DNA of 57,662 nt from Agaricicola taiwanensis (GTDB taxonomy: Bacteria > Pseudomonadota > Alphaproteobacteria > Rhizobiales > Methylopilaceae): assembly GCF_014635245.1 (NCBI RefSeq), contig NZ_BMCP01000008.1, forward strand, positions 1 through 57,662, written 5' to 3'. A program made the position numbers and the translations under genes. Below are positions 53,352 to 57,662 of this stretch, piece by piece; the stretch's first letter is position 1, and each line of letters begins with the position of its first letter. The notes beneath the pieces are model-generated. The model saw only the letters and a program-made list of their open reading frames with translations, was not told the DNA's origin and ran no database searches.

Positions 53352-54131
53352 TCACTCCTCATCGTTGGGGATGTTCAGTTGCTCGCCACAGGCCTTGCAG
53401 TGCACGGCGTCGACGTCGTGGCGCTGCAGGCCGCAGGTGGGGCAGGGGAAGCGGATCTTGCGGGGGCGCACCACGGTCTGGCCGAGGCGCAGGAACAGCG
53501 TGATGCCCGCCAGCATGGTGGCGATGGACAGGAGCTTGCCCCAGGTGCCGGGCAGCGTGATGTCACCATAGCCCGTGGTGGTCAGGGTCGACATGGTGAA
53601 GTAGAGCGCGTCCACATAGCCGTCGAGGCTCTCGCCGCTGACGAAGCTGGTGTAGACGAAGCCGGTGACCACGAAGATGAAGGTTATCAGCGTGACGATG
53701 GCGCGCGTCACATCCTCCACATAGGTGTCGTCGTAGCGGCCGTGGCCCACGACGCGCCAGAAGATGTCGGAATGGACCAGCGTCCACAGCCTGAGCACGC
53801 GGAGGAAGCCGAAGTTGAGGAGATACTGCGGCAGCAGCAGCGTCAGCAGTACCACAAGATCAACCCAGAAGATGGGACTTCGCAGCAGCCGCCTGATATC
53901 GCCGGAGGCGTAGGACCGTGCGCCGAGGTCCGCCGCCAGCAGCGCCGCGATGGCATAGTCGAGCACGAAGAAGAGCGGCGTCTTTTCCAGCAGCGGCACG
54001 GCCACGAAGAAGGCGATGATGGCAAGATCGACGATGATGTAGCCGATACGGAACCGGGCCGAGGCGCGGCTCTTGCCGTAGTAGAGCTGGTTCAACCGGT
54101 AGCGGATGGCCTCGGATCGCTGAACGGACAT
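53352..54131 (-). CDS. Potassium-channel-like protein with C-terminal zinc ribbon
   Basis: 259 residues from ATG 54131. Helices S1-S4-like at about 25-140, then a pore region with the selectivity filter TTTGYGD and a last helix. The S4-like segment FGFLRVLRLWTLV has few positive charges, so voltage sensing is doubtful. After it comes a CPTCG...CKACG zinc ribbon (about 228-250) not usual in such channels. It would conduct K+ across the inner membrane, with the ribbon perhaps a cytosolic regulator. Confidence 0.9.
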   Translation of the reverse strand: MSVQRSEAIRYRLNQLYYGKSRASARFRIGYIIVDLAIIAFFVAVPLLEKTPLFFVLDYAIAALLAADLGARSYASGDIRRLLRSPIFWVDLVVLLTLLLPQYLLNFGFLRVLRLWTLVHSDIFWRVVGHGRYDDTYVEDVTRAIVTLITFIFVVTGFVYTSFVSGESLDGYVDALYFTMSTLTTTGYGDITLPGTWGKLLSIATMLAGITLFLRLGQTVVRPRKIRFPCPTCGLQRHDVDAVHCKACGEQLNIPNDEE

Positions 54132-54278
54132 CGGTGCCTGTCGCCTTCTCCTCGCGCCCGGACATCTCGCGCGCATCGCTCCTCATGGCAGGATGCACTC
54201 CTGCCATCCACCGATTTCTTATCCTGCTTCGGAGGGTGTGGAGAAGGCAGCCGGACAGGAGTGCGGGCCTGAAACAGG

Positions 54279-54312
54279 AAAAAGCGCCGGCCCCGGGAAG
54301 GGCACGGCGCTT
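54279..54312 (-). terminator. Rho-independent terminator after the small exported protein
   Basis: On the minus strand AAGCGCCG ... CGGCGCTTTTTC, with a GC-rich loop. A second perfect inverted repeat (CATGCGCGGGG ... CCCCGCGCATG, 54335-54366) lies just upstream of it. Both follow the stop at 54385. Confidence 0.75.
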
Positions 54313-54384
54313 CGGGGACAGCTCACCCTTCGCTCATGCGCGGGGTTTGGAGGGACCCCCGCGCATGAGGTGGCGTGGCTGCCC

Positions 54385-54639
54385 TCAGCTGGCGTCGCTG
54401 GCGGCAAGCTTCTCGTCGAGGATCTGGACGGCGGCATCGCCGTTCTGCGCGATCCAGCCTGCGCCGCCGGTGGAGGCGCGGCCCTCGTAGACCGGTGCGC
54501 TGTAGGTCACGGCCTGCGGCGCGGTGTGCAGCGTGTCGCGCTGGGTGGGGCCGCCTTCGCCGGCATAGGCGGAGGAGGCGGCAACAGCGGCAATGAAAGC
54601 GGCGACCGGCAGGGCGGATTTGGAAAGGAACGTAGACAT
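54385..54639 (-). CDS. Small exported hypothetical protein
   Basis: 84 residues: a clear signal peptide (1-26, ending SAYAG), then a short mature part rich in Thr/Gln/Ala. Pattern is that of small secreted proteins common in Hyphomicrobiales without known role. A terminator follows, and the gene stands alone, so it has its own promoter. Confidence 0.75.
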   Translation of the reverse strand: MSTFLSKSALPVAAFIAAVAASSAYAGEGGPTQRDTLHTAPQAVTYSAPVYEGRASTGGAGWIAQNGDAAVQILDEKLAASDAS

Positions 54640-54833
54640 TTCAACATATCCATCTGTTGTTTCGCGGCATCGCCGCGTTGATGGTGTTGATTTATGGATG
54701 GACGGGCGGCGCACTGAGAGGCGAAACGGCAACGCGGTGTTTCGCCAGCGCGAACAATCGCTCCTCCGATGCCGCAACATGCGCCCGCACGCGGCCCGTG
54801 GGCCGCGCCGGTCGCGGGTAACCTCGTAGAAAA

Positions 54834-55790
54834 TCAGGCGGAGGCGCGCAGCGCGGCTCGATGGGCCGCCACCGCTTCCAGCGGGCTCAGCATCGGCGGC
54901 AGCTCGCGGGCGAGAAAGTCGAGCCAGGCGCGGACGCCGGGGTGCAGACCCTTGCGGCTGGTGAAGACGGCATGGATCGTCACCGGCGGCGTCGCCCATT
55001 CCGGCAGCACGGGCACCAGTTCGCCCGCCGCGAAGGCCGGGCGGCAGATGCGCGCCGGCAGCAGCGCGATGCCGATGCCTTCCTCGGCCGCGCGTTTGAG
55101 GACATCGAAATTCGAGCAGAAAAGCCGCGGGCGGTGCGTGATGCGGCGCGTCTTGCCGGTGTCCCCATGCACGAGATCCCAGTGGCTTTCATCGAGGCCG
55201 TCGCCGGCCATGGAGAGCGTCGGGATGTCTGAAAGGCTGTCGATGTCGGGCTCCTCGCCCAAGGCGGCGACAAGCTGGGGCGAGGCCGCGAGGAGGCAGC
55301 GGGCGGTGCCGAGGGTGCGGACGATCAGCGACTGGTCGGTGTCGAGCGTGGTGCGGGCCCGCAGCGCAACATCGACGCCGTCTGCGACAAGGTCGAGGCG
55401 GCGGTTGATGACCTTCATCTCCACGCGCAGCTTCGGGTAGCGCTTGAGGAAGGTGGGCAGGAGGTCGGCCACCAGATCCTGGATCAGCCCCTGCGGAGAG
55501 CCGACGCGGATCACGCCCTGCGGTTCGCCATGGGCCTGGGCGGCGGCGGTCTCGGCCGCCTCGACACTGGCGACCAAGGCCAGCGATTGCTCATAGACCT
55601 GCTCGCCCACGGCGGTGAGGCGGATGGAGCGGGTGGAGCGCTCCAGCAGGCGCACCTGCAGCCGTTCCTCCAATCGCGCGACATGTTTGCTCAGGGTTGC
55701 CTTGGGGACCGTGATGCGCCGCGCCGCCGCTGAAAAACCGCCGTGCGTCACTACGGCATGGAAGTAATAGTAGTCGTTGAGGTCATTCAC
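54834..55790 (-). CDS. LysR family transcriptional regulator
   Basis: 318 residues from GTG 55790; the open frame upstream of it overlaps repeat DNA and is not coding. N-terminal helix-turn-helix (FSAAARRITVPKATLSKHVARLEERL), linker helix, and a periplasmic-binding-type effector domain (about 90-300). The VRLLERSTRSIRLTAVG motif and the overall pattern fit the CrgA/AaeR subgroup. Its target is not evident: the neighbouring genes run in the same or away direction. Confidence 0.92.
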   Translation of the reverse strand: MNDLNDYYYFHAVVTHGGFSAAARRITVPKATLSKHVARLEERLQVRLLERSTRSIRLTAVGEQVYEQSLALVASVEAAETAAAQAHGEPQGVIRVGSPQGLIQDLVADLLPTFLKRYPKLRVEMKVINRRLDLVADGVDVALRARTTLDTDQSLIVRTLGTARCLLAASPQLVAALGEEPDIDSLSDIPTLSMAGDGLDESHWDLVHGDTGKTRRITHRPRLFCSNFDVLKRAAEEGIGIALLPARICRPAFAAGELVPVLPEWATPPVTIHAVFTSRKGLHPGVRAWLDFLARELPPMLSPLEAVAAHRAALRASA

Positions 55791-55921
55791 TCGTGGCGAC
55801 CTTTTCGTCTGCGCCGACCTTCTCGTGAAGGGGAGACATAGGGAGCGGGGTGCGGCTTTACAGCGGCAGCCGGCTAACTTTTTAGCGAGGGATGGCGGGA
55901 GAGCTGCGCTGGGAGCGTGTG

Positions 55922-56050
55922 GCTTATCCTTCGAGACGCCGCGTTGCGGCTCCTCAGGATGAGGTCGTCGGATGTTGCTTTTTTCTGAGCAAGCCAGGCT
56001 CGTTTCCCTCATCCTGAGGAGGGCCAAAGGCCCGTCTCGAAGGATAAGCC
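55922..56050. repeat. Intergenic repeat family A, inverted pair 7
   Basis: Copies at 55922-55963 and 56007-56050 in opposite orientation, between the LysR and cysG genes. Confidence 0.85.
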
Positions 56051-56065
56051 ACGTCCACGGGCAGT

Positions 56066-57448
56066 TCAGGCCGCGAAACAGGCGCCAATGCCCAGCAGCA
56101 CCGGACCATCGTCGCCGGGAATGCCTTCAGCCTCAAGCTGCGCCAGCGTCAGCCGCGTGATGCTCTCTTCGGCCGTCGTCAGCGCGCGCGCCGCCACCGC
56201 GGGCGTTTCGGGGTTGAGGCCCGCCTCCATCAAGCGAGTGGCCGCCTCCCGCGCGGTGCAGCCGGCCATATAGATGACGAGGGTCGCTCTTTCCTCAGCA
56301 CAGGCCTTCCAGTCCACCTCCGGCAGCCTGCCATCGGGGCCATGGCCGGAGATGAAGCGCAGCGAGGGCGCGCGGGTCTTGTCGGTGAGGGAGACGCCAA
56401 GCCGCGCCGCCAGCGCCAGGGCGGCGGTGACGCCGGGCACGATCTCCACCGCGATCCCGGCGGCGCTCAGGGCCGCCAGCTCCTCGCCGGCGCGGCCGAA
56501 GACGGAGGGGTCGCCCGACTTGACCCGCACCACGGTGCGGCCCTCGCGGGCATGCTGCAGCATCAGGGCGTTGATATCGCCCTGCGCCCAGGAGGCGCGG
56601 CCGCCGCGTTTTCCCACCATGATGCGCTGCGCCTCGCGGCGGGCGAGTTCCAGCACCTCGGGCGACACAAGATCATCGGCGAGGATCACATCGGCCGCCT
56701 GCAGCGCCCGCAGCGCCTTGATGGTGAGGTGTTCGGCGTCTCCCGGCCCGGCACCGACGAGGATGACGCGGCCTATGCCCGATCCATCGCCCTTGGCCTC
56801 GGCGATCAGCGGCCCCACCGCCGCCTCGTCCTGCGGCCGGCCGGAAAAGGCGAGGTCGGAGAAACGCTCCCAGAAGCGGCGGCGTTCGGCGCCGGGGCTG
56901 AGGGCCTCCAGCACCCGGGCGCGAACACGTGATGCGAGACCGGCCCAGCCGGCCAGCGCCTGCGGCACCAGCGTCTCGATGCGCCGCCGCAGGTTCTGCC
57001 CCAGGATCGGCGCCGCGCCCGCCGTGGAGATGGCGATGACGAGCGGCGAGCGGTTGACGATGGAGCCGAACTGGAAGCCGCAGAACTCGGGCTTGTCGAT
57101 GACGTTCCAGGCAGTGCCGGCGGCCAGCGCCGCATCGCGGAAGGCGGCGGCCTCGGCCTCATCCCCGGCGTCGCAGACCGCAAGTCGCGCGCCCTTCAGA
57201 TCCTCCGGCTGCCATTGGCGGCGGGTGATGGTGAGGCGGCCTTCCGCCTCCAGCGCTTCCATCTCCTCGCAAGGCTCGGCGGCAAAGACTTCCAGCGCCG
57301 CGCCGCTGGCGGCGACGAGCTCGGCCTTCCAGGCCGCGGCTTCCGCGCCGCCGGCGAGCACGGCACGTTCGCCCGTGAGCGTCATGAAGACGGGGAGGAC
57401 GGCGAGCGGGTTCATGCGCGGGGCGCGTGCGGGAGAGGGCGTGTCCAT
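56066..57448 (-). CDS. cysG: Siroheme synthase CysG
   Basis: 460 residues, a fusion of two parts: an N-terminal precorrin-2 dehydrogenase/ferrochelatase (about 13-210, with FCGFQFGSIVNRSPLVIAISTAGAAP) and a C-terminal uroporphyrinogen-III methyltransferase (about 225-460, with VILVGAGPGDAEHLTIKALRAL and VVRVKSGDPSVFGRAGEE). Together they make siroheme for sulfite and nitrite reductases. A second ATG (57415) is possible. No sulfite reductase gene is in the window. Confidence 0.95.
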   Translation of the reverse strand: MDTPSPARAPRMNPLAVLPVFMTLTGERAVLAGGAEAAAWKAELVAASGAALEVFAAEPCEEMEALEAEGRLTITRRQWQPEDLKGARLAVCDAGDEAEAAAFRDAALAAGTAWNVIDKPEFCGFQFGSIVNRSPLVIAISTAGAAPILGQNLRRRIETLVPQALAGWAGLASRVRARVLEALSPGAERRRFWERFSDLAFSGRPQDEAAVGPLIAEAKGDGSGIGRVILVGAGPGDAEHLTIKALRALQAADVILADDLVSPEVLELARREAQRIMVGKRGGRASWAQGDINALMLQHAREGRTVVRVKSGDPSVFGRAGEELAALSAAGIAVEIVPGVTAALALAARLGVSLTDKTRAPSLRFISGHGPDGRLPEVDWKACAEERATLVIYMAGCTAREAATRLMEAGLNPETPAVAARALTTAEESITRLTLAQLEAEGIPGDDGPVLLGIGACFAA

Positions 57449-57505
57449 GGCCGCTTATCCGCCGAGGAGCGGTGGGGTGGCAAGAGGCCTGGCTGCCCCC
57501 CTCAT

Positions 57506-57590
57506 CCGTCATGCTCGCCCCTGTGGCGAGCATCCACGAATGCCTTTTCTGAGACTGCCGCCGCTGAAGGCGTGGATGCTAGGCACAAGT
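57506..57590. repeat. Intergenic repeat family B, truncated copy at IS junction
   Basis: Left arm and centre match the copy at 51626 (GTCATGCTCGCCCCTGTGG, GGCGTGGATGCTAGGCACAA), but at about 57589 the right arm is replaced by the sequence of an IS end. Confidence 0.7.
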
Positions 57591-57662
57591 GTTTGGTCTT
57601 GAGACATAGCTGACAGATGTTCGGAGACATCCCTGACACTTTTGATGCGGATTGCATCGGGA
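57591..57662. mobile_element. Insertion-sequence terminus (partial, body outside window)
   Basis: GTGTTTGGTCTTGAGACATAG begins at about 57589 and two motifs GAGACATxxCTGACA lie near 57601 and 57624. The TTCGGAGACATCCCTGACACT at about 57620 is the exact reverse complement of the motif at 34-54 in this window. No transposase part is visible. Confidence 0.5.

Overview
The window looks like chromosome of a high-GC alphaproteobacterium of the order Hyphomicrobiales (Rhizobiales). Family-level clues are two DUF1236-type secreted proteins, an RcnB-like protein, an EcfG-type stress promoter in front of a catalase, a DUF3489-like remnant, a TadG-like vWA protein, and two families of short palindromic intergenic repeats typical of this order. 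No genus can be named from the sequence alone. Both ends of the window carry the same kind of insertion-sequence terminus (two 16-bp tandem motifs), each lying next to a copy of the same intergenic repeat, so the window may be a whole contig broken at copies of one IS.

Layout. 0.3-3.3 kb: a chemoreceptor, a small exported protein and a frameshifted membrane protein. 3.7-7.8 kb: a 1354-residue protein with ankyrin repeats, a hydrophobic segment, an F-box-like stretch, a helical-repeat middle and a duplicated C-terminal module; it resembles eukaryote-like effectors. 7.8-13 kb: a catalase remnant, a cytochrome c, an intact catalase, an RcnB-like protein, a DUF1275 membrane protein and an isocitrate-lyase/PEP-mutase family enzyme. 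12.9-17.1 kb: two large unknown genes in one operon, one of them a periplasmic protein built of four two-cysteine repeats. 17.3-19.4 kb: a MOSC protein and an alginate-lyase family protein. 19.9-23.7 kb: a compact phage-like block (four translationally coupled genes, a divergent S24-type repressor and one more gene with matching operator-like sites). 23.8-26.6 kb: a frameshifted TadG/vWA gene, a LysE exporter and a 34-residue membrane protein. 26.9-29 kb: a candidate small RNA, a DUF3800 plus BECR-fold-like nuclease pair, a decayed DUF3489-like gene and tRNA-Arg(CCU).

30.4-46.1 kb holds the main metabolic region: a GntR/FCD regulator divergent from a long co-directional run of genes for an enoyl-CoA hydratase, a three-part ABC importer (binding protein, ATPase, fused double permease), an NDP-forming acyl-CoA synthetase, a second crotonase, a MaoC hydratase, an SDR, a cysteine-less thiolase-like protein with its DUF35 partner, a KstD/fumarate-reductase-type flavoprotein, then an atypical SDR and an RraA/HMG-aldolase family protein. 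This reads as uptake, CoA activation, desaturation/hydration/oxidation and C-C cleavage of an organic acid, probably cyclic; the substrate cannot be told from sequence.

46.3-51.6 kb: a GIY-YIG protein, two DUF1236-type envelope proteins, a subtilase with a long Gly/Asn repeat, and an ECF sigma/anti-sigma pair. The sigma gene and the DUF1236 pair share a promoter pattern GGAATA-N15-CGTC, which suggests one regulon. 51.8-57.4 kb: L-lactate dehydrogenase (lldD), a potassium-channel-like protein with a zinc ribbon, a small exported protein, a LysR regulator and siroheme synthase (cysG).
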